A stretch of 6,481 nucleotides of DNA, taken from NCBI GenBank assembly GCA_030838305.1, contig JAUTWY010000226.1, forward strand, positions 1 through 6,481. The letters run 5' to 3'. The translations under genes were made by a program, and so were the position numbers. Origin of the DNA: Acidobacteriaceae bacterium. GTDB taxonomy: Bacteria; Acidobacteriota; Terriglobia; Terriglobales; Acidobacteriaceae. Shown here piece after piece: positions 1 through 6,234 of this stretch. Positions within the stretch are counted from its first letter, which is position 1. Every line of letters starts with the position of its first letter. A model generated the notes under the pieces. It was not told the origin of the DNA and searched no databases. It saw nothing but the letters and a program-made list of their open reading frames with translations.

Positions 1-1
1 C

Positions 2-340
2 GCCAACTCCAACCCAGATTTCGCGGGGTTGTTTCGCGCCGTCATGACCGCCGCTGATGCCGGAGACGCACTTGCCCAGGAGGTTCTCAAGCATGCGGGC
101 AGGGAACTCGCCGGGCTGGTGCGTATCCTCGTTCGTCGCTTGTTCGCAGAAGACCGGGAGAGCCTCCGCGCCATTCCGCTGGCAATTGCTGGCGGTGTCT
201 TTCGTCATTCACCAGGAGTGCGCGAGGTTTTCTGCGATGAGGTTCGTTCTCTTGATCGAAGCTTTCGGGTGAATCCACAAGTTGTCGAGCCGGTCCTGGG
301 CGCTTTGGAAATGGCTCGCACCGGCGGATGCAAAGATTAA
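2..340 (+). CDS. BadF/BadG/BcrA/BcrD-type ATPase (N-acetylglucosamine kinase-like), C-terminal part
   Basis: This is the 3' end of a gene cut by the window edge; the frame is open from base 2 and stops at TAA 338-340, so 112 C-terminal codons are visible. The translation matches the end of the BadF/BadG/BcrA/BcrD ATPase fold (ASKHA superfamily), which includes N-acetylglucosamine and glucosamine kinases. The helical stretch AADAGDALAQEVLKHAGREL is followed by the adenosine-site strand IAGGVF and the terminal PVLGALEMAR helix, both typical of this family's C-terminal lobe. The phosphate-binding and sugar-binding N-terminal lobe lies outside the window, so the substrate cannot be read. By family knowledge the product is a cytosolic kinase or ATPase, most likely acting on an amino sugar. 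TTG at 29 and ATG at 44 are internal codons, not starts. The gene converges on the SDR gene 57 bp away. Confidence 0.82.
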   Translation, partial: ANSNPDFAGLFRAVMTAADAGDALAQEVLKHAGRELAGLVRILVRRLFAEDRESLRAIPLAIAGGVFRHSPGVREVFCDEVRSLDRSFRVNPQVVEPVLGALEMARTGGCKD

Positions 341-365
341 GAGATTAAAGGCAGAAATCTCTTGA
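337..365. terminator. Hairpin between convergent genes, possible bidirectional terminator
   Basis: A perfect 8-bp inverted repeat, AAGAGATT (339-346) and AATCTCTT (356-363), encloses a 9-nt loop and can extend by two weaker pairs to 337-365. It begins inside the stop codon of the kinase gene. A second smaller hairpin, CTCGG (376-380) with CCGAG (387-391), lies between it and the SDR stop. Location between convergent stops fits a shared transcription end, but the stem is AT-rich and there is no good T-run on either strand, so this is a weak intrinsic terminator at best. Confidence 0.35.
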
Positions 366-397
366 GACAACTCTACTCGGGGCAGTCCGAGACGAAA

Positions 398-1168
398 TCA
401 GCGCCCGCCGCCAATCTCCAAAATCGCCCCGGTGGTGTACGACGCGGCAGGGGAGAGCAACCACAACACACCGTCAGCTACCTCGACCGCCGTCCCCGCC
501 CTTTCCATGGGGATGGTTGTTGCCAGTCGTTGCAGGCGATCCGGAGCGCCATTGGCCGCATGCAGGCCCGTCTCGATCAGTCCGGGGGCAACCGCATTTA
601 CCCGAATTCCTTCGGTCGCTACCTCGCGCGCCAGCCCAATTGTGAAGCTGTCGATCGCACCCTTCGAGGCGGCGTAATGTACCCATTCTCCGGCGGATCC
701 GGTCTTCGCGGCGCGGGAAGAGATATTTACAATAGCGCCGCCGCTGCCTCCGTGGCGGATTGACATGCGGCGCACAGCCTCCCGCGCGCACACAATCGCT
801 CCCGTTACATTTACAGCCATCACCTGCGCTAGCGCGCTTGCGCTGACTGCATCCACGCGCGAAAATCCTCCGGTGATGGCTGCGTTGTTGACCAGTCCCT
901 TGATCGCACCAAGTTCGCGCTCGGCGGTCTTGAAGAGTCGGACGACGTCTTGTTCGCGCGCAACATCGGCTTGAATCACGCTCGCGCGCCCGCCGGCAGA
1001 AACAATCTGTTGGGCAACGGCTTCCGCTTCGGCCTTGCCGGTTGCAAAATTGACCGCAACGGAGAATCCGCGCTCACCCGCCAGCCTCGCGATTGCCGCC
1101 CCAATGCCACGGCTCGCTCCGGTCACAATCAAGGTTCCGAGTTCGCTGTTTGCTGCCATAAAGTTCAT
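398..1168 (-). CDS. SDR-family NAD(P)-dependent oxidoreductase
   Basis: A complete 256-residue classical short-chain dehydrogenase/reductase, the usual length for the family. The cofactor motif TGASRGIG is at residues 16-23, the structural NNAA motif at 94-97, the active-site Asn in NVTG at N120, the catalytic Ser in NISS (S150/S151), and the YxxxK pair at Y165 and K169, followed by APG and a GGGR end. All catalytic tetrad positions are present, so the enzyme should be active. The residue after beta-2 is N40 rather than Asp, which favours NADP(H); this is inference. The substrate cannot be told; the sequence style resembles YgfF/FabG-like sugar or keto reductases. An in-frame TAA directly precedes ATG 1168, so this is the longest ATG start; ATG at 1159 is an alternative. 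There is no good Shine-Dalgarno; AGGAG about 25 nt upstream lies in an inverted repeat (1173-1178 with 1196-1201). It is 90 bp downstream of uvrC on the same strand and may share its transcript. Confidence 0.93.
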   Translation of the reverse strand: MNFMAANSELGTLIVTGASRGIGAAIARLAGERGFSVAVNFATGKAEAEAVAQQIVSAGGRASVIQADVAREQDVVRLFKTAERELGAIKGLVNNAAITGGFSRVDAVSASALAQVMAVNVTGAIVCAREAVRRMSIRHGGSGGAIVNISSRAAKTGSAGEWVHYAASKGAIDSFTIGLAREVATEGIRVNAVAPGLIETGLHAANGAPDRLQRLATTIPMERAGTAVEVADGVLWLLSPAASYTTGAILEIGGGR

Positions 1169-1258
1169 TTAGCCAGGACGCCCGGACTCGGTGACTCCTG
1201 GGTTGAATGGTTTTCCCCCGTTCAAGCGAGGCTCGGAACCTGTGTCAAGAAACTCGGC

Positions 1259-3190
1259 CTACTTCCGAAAATGACTCCTGATCGCCTCCGCCTGCACCCG
1301 GGTCACTACCGCTGATAATGCTGCCGAATCCGCCTGTTTCACGGCTTGCAGGCTGCCAAAATGTTCGAGAAGCCGGCGAGTCGTGCTTTCCCCGACGCCT
1401 GGAATCTCCAATAATTCGGTTGACCGGTCACGCATCTGCCGGCGCTTGCGATGGAAGGTTACGGCGAAGCGGTGAGCCTCGTCGCGTATCAGTTGAATCA
1501 GGTGCAACACCGGCGAGTGGTGGTCGAGCCCGATCGGATCTTTCTCCTGCCCGTAGACGTAAAGAATTTCTTCACGCTTGGCGATCGCGGCGAGAGGCTG
1601 GTTGATGATTTCCAGTGATTCCAGCGCTTCGGCTGCGGCGTGCAACTGTCCTAATCCGCCGTCAATCAGGATCAGGCTGGGCATGGGCTTCTCTTCCTGC
1701 TGCACCCGCTTATAGCGCCGCGTAACCACTTCGCGCATCGATGCAAAATCATCCACACCTTCCACGGTGCGAATGATGAATTTGCGGTAGTCCGATTTCT
1801 TCATCTTGCCGTCTTCCCATACCACCATCGACGCAACCGTTTCCGCGCCCTGAATGTGCGAGATGTCGAAACACTCGACCCGTTTAGGCAGTTCGGGAAG
1901 GCTGAGAGCCTCCTGCAGCTCTTCCTGAATTTTCTTGGCGTTCGGTTTGAGTACGCGAAACCGCTGATCGTAGGACTGCTTGGCGTTAGTTCCGGCCAGA
2001 TCGAGCAGCGCGCGCTTGTCACCGCGCTGTGGAACGAGAATATGCACAAGTGGGGCGCGCGCGCTCCCGCCCGCGACTTGTTCTGAGAGCAAATCCTCAA
2101 GCACCTCCCGATCCTCGAAATCGACAGGAACGTAAAGGTTGCGTGGCACGTAAGGCTGCCCGATATAAAGTTGCTTGAGCAGAGCCGAGAAAAATTCACC
2201 TGGAGAAAAAGCTGTATCCGTAGATAAGTCGCTTGCAACGTCTCGGCCTGCAGTCCCCGTGTCCGATACTCCCGCATCAGGGTTACTACGGTCCTCCATA
2301 ACTTCCGGATTTTCCAGGAAAGCAAACTCCGGCAAGTCCTCCCAGAAGAATTCGCGACGGTCCACGACCCGGCCGCCGCGCATGTGGAACAGATTTACCG
2401 CCAGCATGCCTTTCTCATAGTGATAGCCGAAAACATCGGCGTCATCGCCTTCGGCGGCCGCGATTCGTTGACGCTCCTGCAATTGCTCGACGGTAGAAAT
2501 CAGGTCGCGATACCTTGCTGCGCGCTCGTACTCCTGGGACGAAGCGGCCTGTTCCATGCGCTGCGTCAACGACTTGCTCAAATCCGTTGGACGACCCTCC
2601 AAAAATAGTTTCACGTCGCGCACCGCTTCCTGATAGGTCTCAGGTGTAGTCAGGTCTTTCACGCACGGGCCCAGGCACCGCTTGATGTAGTACTGCAGGC
2701 ACGGGCGGGGGTGAAAGCGTGTGAGGTCAACTTTGCAGGAGGGAATCAGAAAGTTGCGGTGGATCAGATCGACGATGCGGTAGGCCAGGTTAGCAGGGAA
2801 GTAAGGGCCATAGTAGGCGCTGCCATCCTTGCGCAGTCGCCGCGTCACATACACCCGTGGCCAGCGCTCGCCCAGTGTCAGCTTGACGTAAGGGTATGTC
2901 TTATCGTCGCGCAGCAGAATGTTGAACCGCGGCTTGCGCTGCTTGATGAAATTATTTTCCAGCGCCAGGGCCTCTTTATTATTGGCGACCACGATATAGT
3001 CCACATCGACGGCCTCGCGAACCAGCGTGCCAGTCTTTGAATCTTCCCAGCGGCCTTCATGAAAATAGCTGGCTACGCGGCTGCGCAGGTTTTTCGCCTT
3101 GCCCACATAAATAACATGGCCCTCGGCGTTCTTGTACAAATAGACTCCGGGTTCGGCGGGGATACTCCGGATTTTTTGGAGAAGGTCCAT
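1259..3190 (-). CDS. uvrC: UvrC, excinuclease ABC subunit C
   Basis: UvrC is the nuclease of UvrABC nucleotide excision repair; it binds the UvrB-DNA complex and cuts 3' and 5' of the lesion. The 643-residue protein is full length. The GIY-YIG nuclease domain has GVY at 15-17, YVG at 28-30, R38 and E78. Four cysteines (C152, C164, C172, C176) match the family's Fe-S/metal cluster site. The UVR (UvrB-binding) helix pair is near 204-240. The RNase H-like nuclease carries FDISH (D442), LIDGG (D510) and DEAHR (H573), the expected D-D-H triad, and a helix-hairpin-helix (LLEIPGVGESTTRRLLEHFG) is near 593-612. The frame stays open for 63 more codons, to 3379, but homology begins at MDLLQKIRSIPAEPGVYLYK, a candidate promoter lies just upstream, and the extension would run antisense into the divergent phosphoesterase gene, so I start at ATG 3190. 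A hydrophilic segment at about 290-332 looks like a linker insertion. The stop is TAG. Confidence 0.97.
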   Translation of the reverse strand: MDLLQKIRSIPAEPGVYLYKNAEGHVIYVGKAKNLRSRVASYFHEGRWEDSKTGTLVREAVDVDYIVVANNKEALALENNFIKQRKPRFNILLRDDKTYPYVKLTLGERWPRVYVTRRLRKDGSAYYGPYFPANLAYRIVDLIHRNFLIPSCKVDLTRFHPRPCLQYYIKRCLGPCVKDLTTPETYQEAVRDVKLFLEGRPTDLSKSLTQRMEQAASSQEYERAARYRDLISTVEQLQERQRIAAAEGDDADVFGYHYEKGMLAVNLFHMRGGRVVDRREFFWEDLPEFAFLENPEVMEDRSNPDAGVSDTGTAGRDVASDLSTDTAFSPGEFFSALLKQLYIGQPYVPRNLYVPVDFEDREVLEDLLSEQVAGGSARAPLVHILVPQRGDKRALLDLAGTNAKQSYDQRFRVLKPNAKKIQEELQEALSLPELPKRVECFDISHIQGAETVASMVVWEDGKMKKSDYRKFIIRTVEGVDDFASMREVVTRRYKRVQQEEKPMPSLILIDGGLGQLHAAAEALESLEIINQPLAAIAKREEILYVYGQEKDPIGLDHHSPVLHLIQLIRDEAHRFAVTFHRKRRQMRDRSTELLEIPGVGESTTRRLLEHFGSLQAVKQADSAALSAVVTRVQAEAIRSHFRK

Positions 3191-3204
3191 CAGGCGCTCT
3201 TTGT

Positions 3205-3231
3205 ATTCTATTTGATGAGCAGGTGTGTCAA
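3205..3231 (-). promoter_or_regulatory. Candidate sigma-70-type promoter for uvrC
   Basis: On the minus strand there is a perfect TTGACA (3231 down to 3226) and a TAGAAT, five of six to the -10 consensus (3210 down to 3205), with a 15-bp spacer, which is shorter than ideal. The predicted start near 3198 leaves a leader of only about 8 nt before ATG 3190. The -35 box overlaps the alternative upstream starts (GTG 3225, ATG 3231) of the divergent phosphoesterase gene. Confidence 0.45.
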
Positions 3232-3251
3232 TGTGTGTTACAAGAAGTGAG

Positions 3252-4316
3252 ATGACGCCAATATCGACCGGCCGGGCGTGCCTTTCCCGGAAGCTACTCT
3301 TCGCCGCGTATTTGGCTCTGCTCGGGGCGGCTTTTCTGGCCCTTTCGCAGGGCCAATCGATCAGTCCTGTAGAAACCAATCAGACGGAGGCGGCGAAGCC
3401 GGCTCAGGAGAAAAAAGACGTCGCCCCTCAGGCGGCCGCAGAATCGTCCGCCCGCCACTTCGACCGCGTAGTCATCATCGTACTTGAGAATGGCGACTAC
3501 GAAGTCGCGGTACGAGACAAGAACCTTGCTGCGCTGGCCGCCAAGGGGGCCAGCTTCTCGAACTATCACGCCCTGTTTCATCCTTCGTATCCGAACTATC
3601 TGGCAATGGTCGCGGGCACAGACTTCGGCATTCATAAGCGCGGGCGATATCTGGCCGACCGGCAAGTTAACTTTCCCAATGATGCCGCCCACAAAACCAT
3701 TGCCGACCGCCTCGTCGCCGCGGGGCTGGAGTTTAAAAATTATGCCGAGGAATTGCCCCAGGGAGCTTGTCCTTTCCGGATTGACAGTCAGCATGTCTCC
3801 AAGCGGAAAGCGGGCGACTATGTGCGCCGGCACGTGCCGTTCATGAGCTTTGCCGAAGTGCAGGAAAAATGGTGCGACCGCATTGTTGGTGTCGATTCCG
3901 GCAAGGCCAACAGTCTCCTGGCGCTGGGGGACGATAACTTCATAAAGGATGCGAAGGCAGGGCTCGTCGCCTACTCCTTTTACAGTCCGAATATGAACAA
4001 TGATGGGCACAACACGAATGTTGGTACGGCCGGCGCCTGGGTGAGCAAGTTCCTGGATAAGACGTTTAACGAAAAACTGCGCAAAGGCACGCTGGTGATC
4101 GTAACCTTCGACGAGTCCGACCGCAATTCCGACAATCGCATCTACACCCTGTTCCTGGGAGATATGGTGAAAGAAGGCAGTCAGCAGGATCCCAAGGTGC
4201 TCGATCGCCATTACACGCACTACGACATGCTGCGAACAATCGAAGATAACTTTGGCCTGCAGCCCCTTGCCGAAGGGGATCGCAACGCCACCGCAATTAC
4301 CGATATTTGGAAATAA
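3252..4316 (+). CDS. Exported phosphoesterase/acid phosphatase-like protein (PF04185 family)
   Basis: A complete protein of 354 residues from ATG 3252. The N-terminus is a signal peptide: a basic n-region ending SRK, a hydrophobic stretch LLFAAYLALLGAAFLALS (residues 15-32), then a polar Ala/Glu/Pro/Lys linker to about residue 68, so the enzyme is probably periplasmic or secreted. The catalytic part begins FDRVVIIVLEN, with E79-N80 matching the metal-binding Glu-Asn pair of the AcpA/phospholipase C superfamily. HPSYPNYLAMVAG follows at 110-122, then YSPNMNNDGHN (244-254) and VTFDESD (284-290), whose D287-E288 match the family's second metal site. These motifs assign it to the PF04185 phosphoesterases, which hydrolyse phosphomonoesters or phospholipids; the substrate is not determinable, and acid phosphatase is the likelier reading. 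GTG 3225 and ATG 3231 are in-frame alternatives; 3231 has AGCAG/AGGTG upstream, but 3252 gives a more normal signal-peptide n-region. It is divergent from uvrC. Confidence 0.88.
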   Translation: MTPISTGRACLSRKLLFAAYLALLGAAFLALSQGQSISPVETNQTEAAKPAQEKKDVAPQAAAESSARHFDRVVIIVLENGDYEVAVRDKNLAALAAKGASFSNYHALFHPSYPNYLAMVAGTDFGIHKRGRYLADRQVNFPNDAAHKTIADRLVAAGLEFKNYAEELPQGACPFRIDSQHVSKRKAGDYVRRHVPFMSFAEVQEKWCDRIVGVDSGKANSLLALGDDNFIKDAKAGLVAYSFYSPNMNNDGHNTNVGTAGAWVSKFLDKTFNEKLRKGTLVIVTFDESDRNSDNRIYTLFLGDMVKEGSQQDPKVLDRHYTHYDMLRTIEDNFGLQPLAEGDRNATAITDIWK

Positions 4317-4347
4317 CCCACGCCGCGCTCCAAATACCGATGCCTGA

Positions 4348-4382
4348 TCCACCCTTGAGGTCATTGCAAGTGTGGGCTTTTC
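4348..4382 (+). terminator. Probable intrinsic terminator after the phosphoesterase gene
   Basis: CCACCCTTG (4349-4357) pairs with CAAGTGTGG (4367-4375), eight pairs and one mismatch around a 9-nt loop, followed by GCTTTT (to 4381). It begins 32 nt after the phosphoesterase stop, the right place and orientation for Rho-independent termination. The T-run is short, so efficiency is uncertain. Confidence 0.5.
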
Positions 4383-4394
4383 CATCTGCATACG

Positions 4395-4523
4395 TCACGA
4401 TGTTGGTTTGAATTGCCTGCGTACGATGCTCAGCAAAGCTTGAACCGCGGGATTATCGAGGTTAGGCTTCAACCCGACGTCAATCCATGTCCACTCCCGA
4501 GAACGCGCCTTCTCCGGACCGGA
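4395..4523 (-). pseudogene. Possible C-terminal coding relic, reminiscent of a LysR-type regulator tail
   Basis: The gap 4317-4578 holds no full gene. On the minus strand one frame is open from just after a TAA (4526-4524) to TGA (4397-4395), 42 codons, with no ATG start at the front. Its translation contains WTWIDVGLKPNLDNPAVQAL followed by a basic RRQFKPTS end. This reads like real protein: a hydrophobic strand, then an NPAVQALLSIVRRQF amphipathic helix at the C-terminus, an arrangement seen at the end of LysR-family effector domains. It is too short to be such a protein, and the rest is absent upstream, where the DinB-fold gene begins. I read it as a remnant of a deleted gene. The family assignment is a guess from style only; chance openness cannot be excluded. 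Confidence 0.33.
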
Positions 4524-4563
4524 TTACTTCCTTAGGGCTGACCGCCCGCAAGTATCATAGGCC

Positions 4564-4569
4564 GAGGAG
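4564..4569 (+). promoter_or_regulatory. Shine-Dalgarno that fixes the GTG start of the DinB-fold gene
   Basis: GAGGAG lies 9 nt before GTG 4579, the strongest ribosome-binding site in the window, and it decides the non-ATG start. A TATCAT (4553-4558), five of six to a -10 box, sits just upstream but without a convincing -35, so a promoter there is only suggested. Confidence 0.65.
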
Positions 4570-4578
4570 TAGCGACCC

Positions 4579-5178
4579 GTGACCACACGTCAACCCAAGA
4601 CTCATACTCAACTCGGCCGAGCTGCGGTCCAGATATTTGCCGCCAATGATTACATGAACCAGATGCTTATCGAACATCTTGACCCTGCCGCCTGGACAGC
4701 AAAACCGCCTGGCAAAACCCCCACCCGCACCATCGCCGCCATTTTTACACACCTGCACAATGTCCGCTGCAAGTGGGTTAGGCTTACCGCCCCGCACCTG
4801 AAAGTTCCACCACAGCTCAATCGCAGGCACTGCACGCCACGGCAGGCCCGCACGGCATTGGCCGAGAGCGCCGCTCCCTGCGCGGAGATGCTCGCAGAAG
4901 CGCTCGGCGGTTGTGAAAAGGCAAGCCGCGTCGAGAAGTTTCTGAGAGATGGCTGGGCTCGGCCCTGGCCGCCTGGCCCGGAAATGCTCTGCTATATGCT
5001 TGCTCACGAAGCCCACCATCGCGGGCAGGTGTGCATGCTCGCGCATCAGCTCGGATTCCCCTTGCCGAAGGAGGTGGCGTACGGAATCTGGAATTGGGAA
5101 AAGCTTTGGAAAGACTGCGGGTCGCCCGTCGGCCTCGGCTACAAGGGTGGAACAATCCAGCCAACCCCTACCGAGTAG
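4579..5178 (+). CDS. DinB-fold family protein, putative metal-dependent enzyme
   Basis: A complete 199-residue protein. It fits the DinB/YfiT four-helix-bundle superfamily, which includes thiol-transferase-like enzymes using bacillithiol, mycothiol or glutathione and is unrelated to DNA polymerase IV. The metal-site pattern is visible: IFTHLHNVRCKW supplies the first His (H58, or H60), and MLAHEAHHRGQVCMLAHQLG supplies the HxxxH pair H143 and H147 followed by the usual GQ. The first helix, IFAANDYMNQMLIEHL, is the typical opening of the fold. It is slightly longer than the usual 150-170 residues because of a C-terminal tail (IWNWEKLWKDCG onward). There is no signal peptide, so it is cytosolic. 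Reaction and substrate are unknown. It starts at GTG with GAGGAG 9 nt upstream and stands alone, with a 208-bp gap before the GNAT gene. A 238-codon open frame on the opposite strand is its shadow. Confidence 0.88.
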   Translation: MTTRQPKTHTQLGRAAVQIFAANDYMNQMLIEHLDPAAWTAKPPGKTPTRTIAAIFTHLHNVRCKWVRLTAPHLKVPPQLNRRHCTPRQARTALAESAAPCAEMLAEALGGCEKASRVEKFLRDGWARPWPPGPEMLCYMLAHEAHHRGQVCMLAHQLGFPLPKEVAYGIWNWEKLWKDCGSPVGLGYKGGTIQPTPTE

Positions 5179-5212
5179 CAACCGCGTATAGCTCGGAGAA
5201 AGGCATTCCTTC

Positions 5213-5296
5213 GTGAAAAAGACTATCGCTCCGCTGCAGGCGCTTGTTGTTACAGCTCTGCTGCATAACAAAGTGACCCGGGAGTTCTGCCAGTGA
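5213..5296 (+). CDS. Doubtful 27-codon ORF
   Basis: GTG 5213 opens 27 codons ending at TGA 5294-5296, preceded by GGAGAAAGG (5195-5203) at usable spacing. The product begins VKKTIAPLQALVVTALLHNK, a basic start followed by a short hydrophobic run, like the beginning of a signal peptide or a small membrane peptide. A hairpin (TTGTTACAG at 5247-5255 with CTGCATAACAA at 5261-5271) lies inside it. It may be a leader peptide, a relic of an exported protein, or chance; there is no homology argument. Confidence 0.2.
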   Translation: MKKTIAPLQALVVTALLHNKVTREFCQ

Positions 5297-5297
5297 C

Positions 5298-5325
5298 GGT
5301 CGCGGCGCTTGCTCCGGTCCCGACC
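5298..5325 (+). other. GC-rich hairpin upstream of the GNAT gene
   Basis: GGTCG (5298-5302) pairs with CGACC (5321-5325), and inside it CGG (5303-5305) with CCG (5314-5316), with an internal bulge and an 8-nt loop. It is followed by TT and a run of seven G, not a T-run, so it is not a standard terminator. It lies upstream of the predicted GNAT promoter and could separate transcription units or be incidental. Confidence 0.25.
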
Positions 5326-5349
5326 TTGGGGGGGAACAGCGCACAGGTT

Positions 5350-5378
5350 TTGCTACAACGCCCAGCCGAGTAGATAAT
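5350..5378 (+). promoter_or_regulatory. Candidate promoter giving a near-leaderless GNAT mRNA
   Basis: TTGCTA (5350-5355, four of six) and GATAAT (5373-5378, five of six) are separated by an ideal 17 bp. The expected transcription start is about 5385-5387, which is the A of the ATG at 5387 or one to two bases before it. No Shine-Dalgarno is present before this ATG, which agrees with a leaderless transcript. Confidence 0.5.
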
Positions 5379-5386
5379 CGGACGCA

Positions 5387-6193
5387 ATGTACTTTTCTGA
5401 CCTTGCACTCTCAAAACGTTTGGAGCGCGCCGAAGGGTACGCCTGTGTTCAGTACGCGGAAGCCCGGCGTCGTCTATTCCCTGTCAGCGGTGCGGAATGG
5501 ATGGAATGCGCTGGTGCATACGCAGTCTTTGACGGCATCGAGTCCCCCGTCACTCAGACTTTTGGGCTCGCTATATTCGAGGAACTGAGACCGGCCTCGC
5601 TGGACGTGATTGAGCGCTTCTTTCTCGACCGCGGAGCGCCGGTGCTTCACGAAGTGAGTCCTTTCGCCGGGGTTGCTGCGCTCGAAATGCTCTGTGCCCG
5701 CAACTACAGACCGATCGAGATAAGCAGTGTTCTCTTTCGGCCGGTTGAGCGTCCCCCTACCGGGGAGCAGAGCGCTATAAGTGTGCGGATCATCGCACCC
5801 GAGGAAGCACAACTGTGGAGTGACATAAGCGCAAGAGGCTGGTCGCACGAACATCCCGAACTTCGCGATTTTCTTCAGGATCTGGGTACCATTTCGGCAG
5901 CGCGCGATGATAGTCTGTGCTTCCTCGCCGAACATGACGGAAAACCAGGCGCCGCCGGCGTGCTATGCATTCATGATGGTGTTGCATTGTTCGGCGGCTC
6001 GGCTACAGTTCCGGAGTTGCGGCGCCGTGGGCTGCAAGCAGCGCTTCTTCACAAACGCATGCACTACGCCTTCGACCACGGATGCGACCTCGCGATGATG
6101 GTCGCACAGCCGGGTACCGATTCCCAGCGCAACGCCGAGCGTAAAGGGTTCCGGATCGCGTACACACGCACAAAATGGCGGTTGGGCCCCTAG
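5387..6193 (+). CDS. GNAT-family N-acetyltransferase with a degenerate N-terminal half
   Basis: A complete 268-residue protein. The C-terminal half (about 130-268) is a GNAT domain: LFGGSATVPELRRRGLQAAL at 201-220 holds the acetyl-CoA pyrophosphate-binding loop (RRRGLQ matching R/QxxGxG/A), followed by AMMVAQPGTDSQRNAERKGF, the usual motif where the Asn and the Gly-Phe turn close the fold. The N-terminal half (about 40-118) has GNAT-like strands and helices without a CoA loop, as in double-GNAT proteins where one copy is structural. By family knowledge it moves an acetyl group from acetyl-CoA to an amine; the acceptor is unknown. There is no signal peptide, so it is cytosolic. The start is ATG 5387, without Shine-Dalgarno but directly after a good promoter. 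Its TAG stop lies in the terminator hairpin at 6185-6216. It appears monocistronic. Confidence 0.9.
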   Translation: MYFSDLALSKRLERAEGYACVQYAEARRRLFPVSGAEWMECAGAYAVFDGIESPVTQTFGLAIFEELRPASLDVIERFFLDRGAPVLHEVSPFAGVAALEMLCARNYRPIEISSVLFRPVERPPTGEQSAISVRIIAPEEAQLWSDISARGWSHEHPELRDFLQDLGTISAARDDSLCFLAEHDGKPGAAGVLCIHDGVALFGGSATVPELRRRGLQAALLHKRMHYAFDHGCDLAMMVAQPGTDSQRNAERKGFRIAYTRTKWRLGP

Positions 6194-6216
6194 GTCCGTT
6201 TATGTGGGGGCCTTTT
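6185..6216 (+). terminator. Intrinsic terminator overlapping the GNAT stop codon
   Basis: GGCCCC (6185-6190) pairs perfectly with GGGGCC (6207-6212) around a 16-nt loop and is followed by TTTT (6213-6216). The stop TAG (6191-6193) is the first three bases of the loop, so terminating ribosomes would cover the 5' arm. The loop is long and the T-run short. Confidence 0.5.
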
Positions 6217-6234
6217 CGGGGTCCTCGATGATGC

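Noticed and set aside
1801..2325. 174-codon minus-strand frame inside uvrC
   Set aside because: It is a frame-shifted shadow of uvrC, which is intact and continuous in its own frame.
3191..3379. N-terminal extension of UvrC
   Set aside because: These 63 codons are antisense to the phosphoesterase 5' end, precede the point where UvrC similarity begins, and contain the candidate uvrC promoter.
3294..4391. 365-codon open frame on the minus strand
   Set aside because: It is antisense to the phosphoesterase gene, whose plus-strand frame has a signal peptide and clear family motifs. The minus translation has no recognisable domain.
4555..5271. 238-codon open frame on the minus strand, longer than the DinB-fold gene opposite
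   Set aside because: The plus-strand frame carries the conserved His motif of the DinB fold and a strong Shine-Dalgarno. The minus frame shows no family motif.
5474..5935. 153-codon minus-strand frame
   Set aside because: It is antisense to the GNAT gene and lacks protein-family features.
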